A stretch of DNA of 64,000 nt from Pseudoalteromonas sp. EB27 (GTDB lineage Bacteria; Pseudomonadota; Gammaproteobacteria; Enterobacterales; Alteromonadaceae). The translations under genes and the position numbers were made by a program. Positions 26,726 to 36,400 of the stretch are shown here, piece by piece (within the stretch, counting starts at the first letter, position 1; every line of letters begins with the position of its first letter). The notes below the pieces were generated by a model. That model saw only the letters and a list, made by a program, of their open reading frames with translations. It ran no database searches and was not told the DNA's origin. Location of the stretch: NCBI RefSeq assembly GCF_001974875.1, contig NZ_MTQD01000003.1, forward strand, positions 186,001-250,000, written 5' to 3'.

Positions 26726-28056
26726 TAATAATCAATACCCATTTTTTGTAACCGCCTGTAAAGAGCTTGTCGGCTTAAACCAAATTCACGGGCCACTTTG
26801 GCTATAACACCTTGATGAGCGCGCATTGCGTGTTCTATTTCCTGTTTGGTCGGTTCTGCTTTTGCTTCTTGTTGAGCAGTAACCGATGACGAAAGTGCAA
26901 AGTCATCGACTGTAAGCGCACCTGTTGGTTTTAGCACCGCTACACGTTTACAAGCATTTTCTAGCTCTCGAACGTTACCTGGCCATTTATAATGTTGAAG
27001 TGCTTGCTCTGTGTTTATAGTCAGCTCTCGGTGAGGTAAAAAATGGCTAATAAGTGCTAAAACATCATCTTGTCTTTCACTTAGGGCAGGCACATTGAGT
27101 TCAATTACATTAAGGCGATAATATAAGTCTTCCCTAAATCGACCTTGTTCAATTGCTTGTAGTAAGTTTTCGTTAGTAGCCGATATTACTCGCACATTTA
27201 CTTTTTGTGTTTGTGTTGAGCCTAAACGTTCAAACTCGCCGGTTTGTACTACGCGTAGTAATTTTATTTGTCCTGAGAGTGGTAAATTACCAATTTCATC
27301 TAAAAATAACGTACCGCCATCAGCTGCTTCAAATCGACCAATACGTTGTTTAGTTATCCCCGTGTATGCACCAGCTTCAGCGCCAAAAAGTTCGGCTTCT
27401 ATAAGTTCTTGTGGTAGTGCGCCTGCGTTTACCTTAATAAAAGGTTGCGATACAAGTGGGGAGTTTTTTTGAATGATATGCGCAATGCACTCTTTACCGC
27501 TCCCATTAGGGCCTGTAATTAATGCAGATATATCAGATTTAGCTACTTGTAGCGCCATAGTGACCAGTCGTTCCATAGCCGTGCTTTTAAATATTAGCCC
27601 GGCAAGGTCTGCGCTTTTAAATGTACCTTCACGCTCTTGTTGATGGCGACTATGTGTAGCAACTATTTTTTTAGCACTGCCTAGCTCTATTAAGTTAGCG
27701 ATACAAACTAATAGTTTTGCATCATCCCAGGGTTTTGGTAAGTAATCGGCAGCACCTGCTTTTACAAGCTCAATGGCGGTGGCAAGTTCGGTCCAGGCTG
27801 TAATAAGTATAATAGGGAGGTGTGGGTTTATTTCTCGTAGTTCATAAAACAAGGCTTTACCTTCTTCACCAGAGGTCGTGTCACTGGTAAAGTTCATGTC
27901 TTGAATTACAAGCTCAATTCGTTGATAGCGAACTATTTGCAGAGCATCAAACGGGTTTGTGGCAGTGACTACCGAAAAATCGTGGATCTCGAGCAACAAT
28001 GAAAGTGCGTCGAGTACTGCTTGGTTATCATCAACAATGAGTATTTTATCAGTCAT
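26725..28056 (-). CDS. NtrC-family response regulator with altered GAFTGA loop
   Basis: A 443-residue regulator with receiver domain (phospho-acceptor D53 in IQDMNF), AAA+ domain (Walker A GPNGSGKE at 182-189, Walker B GGTLFLDEIGNL) and a C-terminal Fis-type helix-turn-helix (GLSRQALYRRLQKMGI). The sigma54-contact loop reads GAYTGI at 229-234, not GAFTGA/GAYTGA; the last Ala is Ile. It follows the four efflux genes after a 121-base gap that contains an inverted repeat over an extended -10 element, so it may have its own promoter. Its likely targets are the twin palindromes upstream of the adaptor gene. Confidence 0.92.
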   Translation of the reverse strand: MTDKILIVDDNQAVLDALSLLLEIHDFSVVTATNPFDALQIVRYQRIELVIQDMNFTSDTTSGEEGKALFYELREINPHLPIILITAWTELATAIELVKAGAADYLPKPWDDAKLLVCIANLIELGSAKKIVATHSRHQQEREGTFKSADLAGLIFKSTAMERLVTMALQVAKSDISALITGPNGSGKECIAHIIQKNSPLVSQPFIKVNAGALPQELIEAELFGAEAGAYTGITKQRIGRFEAADGGTLFLDEIGNLPLSGQIKLLRVVQTGEFERLGSTQTQKVNVRVISATNENLLQAIEQGRFREDLYYRLNVIELNVPALSERQDDVLALISHFLPHRELTINTEQALQHYKWPGNVRELENACKRVAVLKPTGALTVDDFALSSSVTAQQEAKAEPTKQEIEHAMRAHQGVIAKVAREFGLSRQALYRRLQKMGIDY

Positions 28057-28081
28057 AGGTTATTTTTATAATTTTTTAATG

Positions 28082-28109
28082 GCTACACTGCCTTACTAAT
28101 CAGTGTAGC
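28082..28109 (-). promoter_or_regulatory. Inverted repeat over possible promoter of regulator gene
   Basis: GCTACACTG and CAGTGTAGC (9 bp each, 10-base loop) lie 26 bases before the regulator start. On the minus strand TATGCTACACT resembles an extended -10 (TGnTACACT) inside the left arm. It may be an operator or a leader hairpin; there is no T tract for a terminator. Confidence 0.4.
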
Positions 28110-28177
28110 ATAATGATTTTTGCATGATTTAGTAACCTGAACTCTGGATAATAAATCTACCTCAAGCGGGTTCTAGG

Positions 28178-29386
28178 TTAAATTGTGCGAGTTGCGATAC
28201 TGGGCGAAATATTGGCAGCGCGTTTAGCCGGCGCTAATACTGCAAGTAAACTCATTAAAAATACGGCAATGGCGGTAACTGCTATATAACTTGGCGGTAG
28301 TGCGGCTACAGAAAAATACTGCATTAACATTTTCCCAAGTAGTATTGCTGTTACTACACCTAAGGCTAAACCTAGGCTACAAATTAATGCATTTTCTACT
28401 AAAAAGTAGCTAACAATAGCTGACTTTCTTGCGCCAAGTGCTCTGCGTGTACCAATTTGCTTAGTACGTTTGCTAATATTAAATAAGGTTAAGCCAAAAA
28501 TACCGAGAGCGGTTATAAGCACTAAAATAGTGATTAATACTATGAGCATGCGCATCATAAGGCGATCTTGAGCGGTATACTCATTTTTTAATTCATCAAG
28601 CCCTTTAATGTTGTTAATAACGCGTTTGCTGTAATTTTCGAGCATGGCATTTTCTATTTCTTTCATTACAGCTGCTCGCTGACCAGGCTTAGTACGAACG
28701 GCAACTTGTGCATAACTTGCTGCTTTAATATAAGGAATAAACGCAAGATTATCGGGTTTACTGTCTTTGAGCCACGGGCCTTTCATGTTTCCGATCACGC
28801 CAATAATTTTAAGTGGTAGGTCGCCAAAATAAACTATTTTCTCTAAACCATCTCCATCAGGGTAGAGCTCATCAAGTAAGGCTTTAGTGACTATAGTGAC
28901 GTTGGTGCGCTTTTGTGTAATTTCGTTTGTAACGAGTACTTCATCTTCGGTAAAGTTTCGCCCTGCAATTAAGTTAACGCCGTAGGTATTAATTGCGTGG
29001 TCATCTATAAAAAAATAAGCGGTCCTGACACTTAGGCCTTCTTGTGGAGCAGGTTTTAAATTAAAGCTCGAAGCGCTGCCACTCCCTGATAGTGGAATAC
29101 TACTGCTTAATGCGGCATCGACCACGCCTGGCATTTTTCTAAGCATGCTTTCATCAAGCTCAAACTGCTGGCTTAAGTTAATATCAGTACCAAAGGTCAT
29201 TACATTAAACTTAAATATATCTTGCTCAGGGTAGCCCGTTTCTTGGTTTAAATAACTAATTCTATCTTGAATGATAAATGCAGCGTTACTGACTATAGCT
29301 GTGGTAATTGCAATTTGAATTAGCAGTAATACAGCGCCCACCTTTGAGCGGCATAAGGCGTTAAATATAGGTTTTATTTCTAACAT
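28178..29386 (-). CDS. MacB/FtsX-type ABC permease, second
   Basis: A 402-residue permease with one N-terminal helix (about 15-38), a large periplasmic MacB_PCD-like domain (40-275), and three C-terminal helices typical of FtsX domains (around 280-300, 335-355, 370-390). The conserved RRALGARKSAIVSYFL cytoplasmic loop that contacts the ATPase is present. It is 11 bases downstream of a paralogous permease; together they replace the homodimer of MacB. It belongs to a tripartite efflux system, moving a substrate from the periplasm outward, with an outer membrane channel encoded elsewhere. Confidence 0.9.
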   Translation of the reverse strand: MLEIKPIFNALCRSKVGAVLLLIQIAITTAIVSNAAFIIQDRISYLNQETGYPEQDIFKFNVMTFGTDINLSQQFELDESMLRKMPGVVDAALSSSIPLSGSGSASSFNLKPAPQEGLSVRTAYFFIDDHAINTYGVNLIAGRNFTEDEVLVTNEITQKRTNVTIVTKALLDELYPDGDGLEKIVYFGDLPLKIIGVIGNMKGPWLKDSKPDNLAFIPYIKAASYAQVAVRTKPGQRAAVMKEIENAMLENYSKRVINNIKGLDELKNEYTAQDRLMMRMLIVLITILVLITALGIFGLTLFNISKRTKQIGTRRALGARKSAIVSYFLVENALICSLGLALGVVTAILLGKMLMQYFSVAALPPSYIAVTAIAVFLMSLLAVLAPAKRAANISPSIATRTI

Positions 29387-29397
29387 TGTGACATTCC

Positions 29398-30711
29398 TTA
29401 TTGGCTCTTAAGATAAATAGCAGGATTGGTTTTACACACTAACCAAGCTGGGTACAAACCAGCTAAAATGCAGGTTGTAATTGCAATCAATGGGGCGCTC
29501 AATAGCATGGTCAAATCCATTGTCGCTAAGTTTTCATAGTAGTCGTAGCTTTGCCCTACGCCCATTAAGCCAAGTTGTGCTAGTACAATTCCTAGCATGC
29601 CACCTATAAAGCCAAGCATGGCGACCTCAACTAAGTGCTGTAAAAATATTTGCCTTTTACTAGCACCTAATGCGCGTCTTACACCTACTTCCGGCGCTCT
29701 GCGTAAAAATTTAGCTAAAAGTAAACCTAAAATATTGGCTAAGCAGACACCTAAGAACATAAAGCTCAGGCCCACTAAAATTTTATTGTCTTCGGTGACG
29801 ACGTTGTTGTATTGCATCCATTGGTTTACATCGCGAAGTTTATACTCAAGTTCTTTACGATTAAATCGACCACGTTTTTGTTGTTCTTGCATATAGGCTA
29901 ATAAGTAATTTTGATAGACTTTTTTTTGTTCAAGCGTATTGAGCTCTGCCCAAAACTGGATCCATACTTGCTCAGATTGCAGTTTATCAGCAAAGGTTGG
30001 TGTGTTTTCGTGTTTCCATCCATTGCTATTGCCCCAACTTACTAGCTCTTTTGCCTTTATTAAGCTAAAGGGCATAAATAACTCTTCTACTTGATTAAAT
30101 GCACCGTTATTTAAATCATAATATTTAATATTTAGAGGCCAATGGTTAATAACACCAACTACTTGATAGCTTGCATCATCTAAGTAAATCAGTTCTCCGA
30201 CGGAGTTTTGTCCTGCAAATAGTTTATCGTTTATCTCTTTGGTAATAACAACCACAGGTGCGGCTGAGTTTTCTTGCTCTTTGCTCCAAGCCCCTCCGTA
30301 TAGAAATGACAAATTAAACATGCTAAAAAAGTCAGGCGTTGTCATGCGAGCATTACCTATAAAAGGCTTTATTTTGTCGGAGTCTAGATAAACTGAAAAG
30401 CCGGTACGCATCATAGCCACTTTTTTCTCTGACGTGGGTGCATTTAATAAGTTCTCTGCATCTTGATAGGTCAGTTGCAGTGGCATGTTATCTTCTGTCC
30501 ACCACGTACTACCATCGTCCATTGTTTGTAATTGCACACTGTAAAGTTGGCTGCTTTTTTCTGGAATAGGATCGGCCGACATCATGTGATAAACACTAAG
30601 GCTGGTCATTGTTATGCCTATACCTATCGCAATGGCAAGTACCATTAAAAAGCTAACCAGTGGGGTGCGCTTGAAGCTGCGCCAACTTAAATCTAAATAA
30701 TGAATAAACAT
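29398..30711 (-). CDS. MacB/FtsX-type ABC permease, first
   Basis: A 437-residue permease with N-terminal helix (15-40), a periplasmic domain (45-300) and three C-terminal FtsX helices (about 315-335, 370-392, 400-425). The coupling loop VGVRRALGASKRQIFLQH is present. It starts three bases after the ATPase stop and differs in its periplasmic domain from the next permease, so the transporter is probably a heterodimer. No fused ATPase domain, unlike MacB itself. Confidence 0.9.
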   Translation of the reverse strand: MFIHYLDLSWRSFKRTPLVSFLMVLAIAIGIGITMTSLSVYHMMSADPIPEKSSQLYSVQLQTMDDGSTWWTEDNMPLQLTYQDAENLLNAPTSEKKVAMMRTGFSVYLDSDKIKPFIGNARMTTPDFFSMFNLSFLYGGAWSKEQENSAAPVVVITKEINDKLFAGQNSVGELIYLDDASYQVVGVINHWPLNIKYYDLNNGAFNQVEELFMPFSLIKAKELVSWGNSNGWKHENTPTFADKLQSEQVWIQFWAELNTLEQKKVYQNYLLAYMQEQQKRGRFNRKELEYKLRDVNQWMQYNNVVTEDNKILVGLSFMFLGVCLANILGLLLAKFLRRAPEVGVRRALGASKRQIFLQHLVEVAMLGFIGGMLGIVLAQLGLMGVGQSYDYYENLATMDLTMLLSAPLIAITTCILAGLYPAWLVCKTNPAIYLKSQ

Positions 30712-30714
30712 TAG

Positions 30715-31425
30715 TTAAACCCCCGATGCTGTTTTTATAGTTTGCGCGCCCTGATAAAGCGTAAAGTCGGCAAGTTGTCCATCAACTACTTGAATATTAC
30801 GCGGAGCACGACGGGCTAATTCGCTATCATGCGTTACCATTACAATAGTGGCACCGTCGCGATTGATTTGTTCAAGTAACTCCATAACTTGGCGAGCCAT
30901 TAAGCTGTCAAGGTTACCTGTTGGCTCATCGGCAAGTAAAAAACGAGGTTCACCAGCAAGCGCACGGGCTATTGCCACACGTTGTTGCTGGCCACCAGAG
31001 AGTTGTTGAGGTATGTGTTTAGCGCGAGATGCTAAACCAACTTGTTCAAGGCATTGCTCAATTCGACGTTTTCGCTCATTTGCTTTAATCCCTCTGTAGC
31101 GAAGAGGAACTTCTATGTTTTCATATAAATTTAAATCGGGGATCAAATTAAAGCCTTGGAATATAAAGCCAATTTTTTGATTACGTAAATCGGCGCGTTG
31201 GTTGTCATTTAAGCGACCAACATCAACACCATCTAAAAGGTACTCACCTTCGTTAAAAGGCTCTAGCATACCTGCAATATTTAAAAAGGTTGTTTTTCCT
31301 GAGCCGCTAGGACCAGTAACAGCAATAAATTCGCCTTCGTTTACGTGCAGGTTAAAGTCTCGAAGCGCATGGGTTTGTACCATTTCTGTTTGGTATACTT
31401 TACTTACATTGTTCATTTGTAACAT
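30715..31425 (-). CDS. ABC transporter ATPase, MacB/LolD type
   Basis: A 236-residue ATPase of the LolD/MacB class. Walker A GPSGSGKTT (about 39-47), Q loop FIFQGFNLIPDL, signature LSGGQQQRVAIARAL, Walker B FLLADEPTGNLD and the switch His in MVTHDSELA are all visible. It provides ATP hydrolysis for the two permeases that follow three bases downstream. Such ATPases drive mechanotransmission to periplasmic adaptor and outer membrane channel rather than transport through the membrane. Confidence 0.95.
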   Translation of the reverse strand: MLQMNNVSKVYQTEMVQTHALRDFNLHVNEGEFIAVTGPSGSGKTTFLNIAGMLEPFNEGEYLLDGVDVGRLNDNQRADLRNQKIGFIFQGFNLIPDLNLYENIEVPLRYRGIKANERKRRIEQCLEQVGLASRAKHIPQQLSGGQQQRVAIARALAGEPRFLLADEPTGNLDSLMARQVMELLEQINRDGATIVMVTHDSELARRAPRNIQVVDGQLADFTLYQGAQTIKTASGV

Positions 31426-31467
31426 GGTTGTTCCTAATTATTTTTAGCGTTGGTTGAGAACGTCTGT

Positions 31468-32721
31468 TTAATTTAATAAAATCGTGTTGGCTTGCTTAAA
31501 GTCGCTGTAGCTTGAAATAATAATTTCATCGTTTTCTTTTAGTCCGCTCAAAAGCTCAACCGCATTAATGCTGGTGGCGCCTATTGTAATAGGTATGCGC
31601 TTTGCGATATTGCCATCGACTTTATAAGCTATAATTCCGCCTTGCTGCATAAATGCACCACGCTTTACTTGCATTACACCTTCTCGGTTGTCGAGTAAAA
31701 TACGTGCAGTTAAGCGTTGGTTCTGACGAATATTGTTAGTAACACCTTTAAACCGGACGCGTGCTGTTACTTCACGATTATTAACTTCTGGTGATATGGC
31801 GGATAAATTCCCCATCACTGTTTCATTGCCTAACTTAAGCTCTACTTCCATACCGAGGCCTAATTCGTTTGCGTAACTTTCAGGAACTTGGAGTTCGGCT
31901 TCAAAATTACTTAAGTCGACGAGAGTCATAAGAGGTTGGCTTTGCGTCACTGCGGCTTTTTGTTGCACTAATAGGTTACCCACAATCCCTGTAACGGTAG
32001 CCTTAATAGATAGGTTTCTTACTTTTCGGATTAAGTCATCAACAATAAGTTGTTGGCGGGTTACATCACTTTTAGCTGCTTGTAGTTCAAAGGCGAGCGT
32101 GTCTTTGGCAAGCAATACCTCTTGTTGTGCATGCTTATATGTGAGCCTTGCACGTGATAAATCATCAACTGCTTTTTCAAGATCAATTTGGCTGATTAAG
32201 TGCTTTTGAATTGATAACTGCGCACGACGATTTTCGCGCTCAGCGGCGTTAAGCTCAACTTGTGCCATATCGAGTGTTTTATTTAAGGTGAGTGTTTGGC
32301 GTCTTGCTTGCAAATGTTGCCTTTGCTGCTCGCCTTCAAGCCTTTTAAGTACAGACTCCTGTTGCTTCAATTCATTAGTTAACTCAGGACTTTGCAGCAG
32401 GGCAAGTGTGTCGCCTTGCTTTACTGTATCACCGGCCTTTACTTTTAAATCTATAAATCCACGTTCTGGGCTATAGATTTGAGGGGCATTGGCAGCAACA
32501 ATTTTACCACTGGCGGCAATGTCCCGAATAAGCGCTTTAACATGTACTTTTGCAATTTGCACTTTTGAGCGGCTAATAGAGCTTTTAGCGCTATGGCTAG
32601 TTAAAAAAATATAAGCAATTGTAGAGACCACAATGAAAACAATCGCAGTGATTATTGCGTATTTTTTATAGCTGATAGGTGCCTTTATCTGTACATCTTG
32701 TGCGCTGGTATCTTTAATCAT
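31468..32721 (-). CDS. Periplasmic adaptor (HlyD/MacA family)
   Basis: A 417-residue membrane-fusion protein, first gene of the efflux operon. One N-terminal helix (about 22-42) anchors it. The lipoyl half-motifs follow: VKAGDTVKQGDTLALLQSPE near residue 95 and the matching VTGIVGNLLVQQKAAV near 237. They flank a long helical hairpin (110-225). Beta-barrel and membrane-proximal domains complete the protein. It should bridge the permease pair to a TolC-like channel, which is not encoded in this window. A GGGAGA ribosome site lies five bases before the ATG. Upstream are a sigma70-like promoter and twin palindromic sites. Confidence 0.92.
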   Translation of the reverse strand: MIKDTSAQDVQIKAPISYKKYAIITAIVFIVVSTIAYIFLTSHSAKSSISRSKVQIAKVHVKALIRDIAASGKIVAANAPQIYSPERGFIDLKVKAGDTVKQGDTLALLQSPELTNELKQQESVLKRLEGEQQRQHLQARRQTLTLNKTLDMAQVELNAAERENRRAQLSIQKHLISQIDLEKAVDDLSRARLTYKHAQQEVLLAKDTLAFELQAAKSDVTRQQLIVDDLIRKVRNLSIKATVTGIVGNLLVQQKAAVTQSQPLMTLVDLSNFEAELQVPESYANELGLGMEVELKLGNETVMGNLSAISPEVNNREVTARVRFKGVTNNIRQNQRLTARILLDNREGVMQVKRGAFMQQGGIIAYKVDGNIAKRIPITIGATSINAVELLSGLKENDEIIISSYSDFKQANTILLN

Positions 32722-32767
32722 TTAATTCTCCCTACATTGCTTTTATGTATTCTTCGCACAGCAGTAA

Positions 32768-32827
32768 TTAAGCTGCGGTGCAAATTGCGGTAATAGGAGA
32801 GAGTAAAAATAAGCTTAGAGTAAACAT
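32768..32827 (-). CDS. Possible 19-codon leader ORF of the efflux operon
   Basis: A short frame begins with ATG 15 bases downstream of the likely transcription start, with GGA six bases before it. It encodes a hydrophobic peptide starting MFTLSLFLLSPITA and ends 46 bases before the adaptor gene. It may be a leader peptide or chance; no rare-codon run or terminator was seen beside it. Confidence 0.25.
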   Translation of the reverse strand: MFTLSLFLLSPITAICTAA

Positions 32828-32848
32828 AGTAATTCCAATTAGCGATTA

Positions 32849-32877
32849 TATATAAAGCTATACGATTAATATGCCAA
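32849..32877 (-). promoter_or_regulatory. Sigma70-like promoter of the efflux operon
   Basis: On the minus strand TTGGCA (32872-32877) is separated by 17 bases from TATATA (32849-32854). It lies between the adaptor start and the twin palindromes. No sigma54 GG-N10-GC arrangement was found by eye on this strand between 32722 and 32930. Confidence 0.5.
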
Positions 32878-32930
32878 CAATTATGGTATTGATATTTAAG
32901 TGATTTTATTTTTTTTGTTCTTTAAATTCA

Positions 32931-32965
32931 TGTCCGCGGACAGTTTGTGTGTCCGCATCGGACAC
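32931..32965. promoter_or_regulatory. Twin TGTCCG palindromes, probable regulator binding sites
   Basis: The first site is the perfect 12-base palindrome TGTCCGCGGACA (32931-32942). The second, GTGTCCGCATCGGACAC (32949-32965), has the same half-site with a 3-base centre. They lie about 210 bases before the adaptor start and 55-90 bases beyond the -35, a usual place for NtrC-family enhancer binding. Confidence 0.6.
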
Positions 32966-33202
32966 TGGTTTAAATAAAAATTCACTATTAACGTACAAAA
33001 AATGACATGAACTTTCATAACTATACTAATGAGCAGCAATAATCGGGGATGTTAAGTCATTAAAGTTATGAAATAGCACAAAACTATCTAAATGTTAACT
33101 GAATAGCCCCTTCGTTGCTGAATACTTATTCACTTTTTACTGCCTTTACGTTTACGTAAGCTGTCACGGCGAAGCCTTGTGTTTTTTACAATATGTTAAA
33201 GT

Positions 33203-33216
33203 TGACACCAGTGTCA
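33203..33216. promoter_or_regulatory. Palindrome upstream of gltB
   Basis: TGACAC-CA-GTGTCA, a perfect 6-bp inverted repeat about 205 bases before gltB. The regulator is unknown. Confidence 0.3.
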
Positions 33217-33325
33217 TGAAAAAATAGTGGTTAAAATAACGCTAAATGTTAAAAGTAATGATAAAAAGAAATCTTGCTATGAAGTGAGAAATATTCAAGA
33301 ATATGAATATGTATTCAAAGTGCTA

Positions 33326-33354
33326 TTGACTCTATTTAAGATAGAGGCTAGTTT
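33326..33354 (+). promoter_or_regulatory. Candidate gltB promoter with inverted repeat in spacer
   Basis: TTGACT (33326-33331), 17-base spacer, TAGTTT (33349-33354). The spacer holds CTCTAT-N5-ATAGAG (33330-33346), which overlaps the -35 and could be an operator. The -10 match is poor. Confidence 0.35.
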
Positions 33355-33420
33355 TGTCCGTCTGTTAGCAAATCGTCGAGTAGTTCATCCACGCTAACAG
33401 TGCAGCAAGGGGAGGGGTCT

Positions 33421-36400
33421 ATGTTATACGACTCAAAGTTAGAAAAAGAAAATTGTGGCTTTGGCTTAATAGCTCAAGTTAATGGTCAAGCTAGCCATAG
33501 GCTTATTCGTACAGCTATTACGGGGCTTGATCGCATGCAGCACCGTGGCGGTATATCTGCTGATGGTAAAACAGGTGATGGCTGTGGTTTATTATTACAA
33601 AAGCCAGATAGCTTTTTCCGTGCTATTGCTAGTGAACACAACTGGCACTTAGGCAAAAACTATGCAGTGGGTATGATATTTTTAAATTCAGATCCCGTTT
33701 TAGCGCAAGCTGCAAAAAAAATACTTAGTGAAGAATTAGAAAAAGAAACGCTAAATATTTTAGGTTGGCGTGTAGTACCAACCGACCCATCAATGCTGGG
33801 TCCTATTGCTGTACAGCAATTACCGGGTTTTGAACAAATTTTTGTTAGCGCGCCAGAAGGTTGGCGCTCTAAAGATTTAGAGCGTCGCTTGTACGTAGCG
33901 CGCCGCCGTGCTGAAAAGCGCATTGTTGATGACGAAGCTTTCTATATCGCAAGCCTATCTGGTTTGGTAACTATCTATAAAGGCTTAATGATGCCTGCAG
34001 ATTTACCTAATTTTTATCTAGATTTAGCTGATATTCGTATGACAAGTGCGATTTGTGTTTTTCATCAGCGTTTTTCTACTAATACACAACCGCGTTGGCC
34101 TTTAGCTCAACCTTTCCGCTATTTAGCACACAATGGTGAAATTAATACTATTGAAGGTAACCGCCAGTGGGCACGCGCACGTTCATATAAGTTTGCGTCA
34201 CCGCTTATTCCTGATTTACAAAGCGCAGCGCCGTTTGTAAACGAAACCGGTTCTGATTCATCAAGCCTAGATAATATGCTTGAGCTGTTTTTAGCTGGTG
34301 GCATGGATTTATTCCGCGCTATGCGTATGCTCGTGCCACCTGCATGGCAAAAAAACCGTGCAATGGACGATGATTTACGTGCATTTTACGACTTTAACTC
34401 TATGCATATGGAACCATGGGATGGTCCCGCCGGTATTGTTATGTCGGATGGTCGTTTTGCGGCTTGTAACCTTGACCGTAATGGGCTTCGTCCTGCGCGT
34501 TATGTAATTACACAAGATGGTTTTATTACGCTTGCATCAGAAGTAGGTATTTGGGATTACACTGCCGATGAAGTGGTTGAAAAAGGCCGTGTTGGTCCAG
34601 GTGAATTATTAGTCATTGATACTAAACTTGGCAAAATCTGGCACTCTGATGAAATTGATCAAGATTTAAAATCTCGCCACCCTTATAAATCATGGCTTGA
34701 AGAAAACGTTAAGCGTTTAGTTCCATTTGAAGAACTGACTGAGCAAGACGCCGGTAATCGCTCATTTGATGACGAAACGTTAGCTAAATATCAAAAAATG
34801 TTTGGTTATACCAACGAAGAGCTTGATAGCGTTATCCGTGTAATGGGTGAAAATGGTCAAGAAGCGACAGGCTCTATGGGTGACGACACGCCATTTGCTG
34901 TGCTTAGTGAAGGACACCGTTCGCTTTATGATTACTTCCGCCAAAAATTTGCGCAGGTAACAAATCCACCTATCGATCCACTGCGTGAAAACCATGTAAT
35001 GTCGCTTGCAACCTGTATTGGTAGTGAGCAAAACGTATTTAACGAAACTACAGGCCACGCTAAACGCCTACAGTTTGATACACCAATTTTAATGTACGCA
35101 GATATGCAGCAGCTATTAAATGCTGATGAAGCGCACTACAGCTACTGTAAAATTGACATTACTTACACAGTTGCAGAGGGTTTAGAAAACGCGGTTACGC
35201 GTATTTGTGACCAAGCACAAGAAAAAGCAGCCGCTGGTTGTATCATGCTTATTTTAACTGACCGTAATTTTGATGAAACGAATTTACCAATCCCTGCGGC
35301 AATGGCTGTAGGCGCTGTACAAAAGCGCCTTGTTGATAACAACCTTCGTTGTGAATCAAATATTATTATTGAAACAGGTAGTGTGCGTGATGCGCACCAA
35401 TTTGCTGTGTTATTAGGTTTCGGTGCTACAGCAATTTATCCATACCTAGCGTATGAGTCGCTTGTTGCGATGAGCGACAGCAAAATTATTAATAAATCGT
35501 ACTGCGAGGTTACTCTTGCTTACCGTAAAGCCATTAATAAAGGCTTATACAAAATTATGTCTAAAATGGGCATAAGTACGGTTGCGTCATACCGTTGTTC
35601 AATGTTGTTTGAAGCAGTTGGTCTATCTGATGCCATTGTTGACATGTGCTTTAAAGGTGTGGCAAGTCGCATACAAGGTGCATGCTTTAGTGACTTTGAT
35701 GACGATCAGCAAAGTTTGCACAAGCTTGCTTTAAGTAAGCGTAAATTATTAAGCCACGGCGGTTTATTTAAGTACGTTCACGGTGGTGAGTATCATGCTT
35801 ATAACCCTGATGTTATTCAAACGCTTCAAAAAGCGGTGCGTTCAGGTGATTATAAAGACTACAGTGCGTACGCTGATTTAGTTAATAATCGCCCAATAGC
35901 GACTTTGCGCGATATGTTAGCGCTTAAATTACCTGAGCAAGGTATAAGCATCGATGAAGTAGAGTCTGCAGAAAACCTATACAAGCGTTTTGACTCAGCA
36001 GCAATGAGTATTGGGGCACTATCTCCAGAAGCGCATGAAGCGCTTGCAATTGCAATGAATCGCTTAGGCGGTTGTTCAAACTCTGGTGAAGGCGGCGAAG
36101 ATAAACTGCGCTATGGTACAGAGAAAAACTCGCGTATTAAACAAGTTGCATCGGGTCGATTTGGTGTAACGCCTCATTACTTACGCAGTGCTGACGTTAT
36201 TCAAATTAAAGTAGCACAAGGTGCAAAACCAGGCGAAGGTGGACAATTGCCGGGTGAAAAAGTAACCCCGTATATTGCAAAACTTCGTTATTCGGTACCG
36301 GGTGTTACGTTAATTTCGCCACCACCACATCACGATATTTATTCAATTGAAGATTTAGCACAGCTGATTTTCGATTTAAAACAAGTTAACCCTAAAGCAC

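Noticed and set aside
32722..32930. Sigma54 promoter before the efflux operon
   Set aside because: I checked each GC on the minus strand for GG ten bases upstream and found none; a sigma70-like promoter fits better.
33400..33420. GTG start of gltB at 33400
   Set aside because: The strong ribosome site lies after it, and the ATG at 33421 gives the normal 11-residue propeptide before the catalytic Cys.
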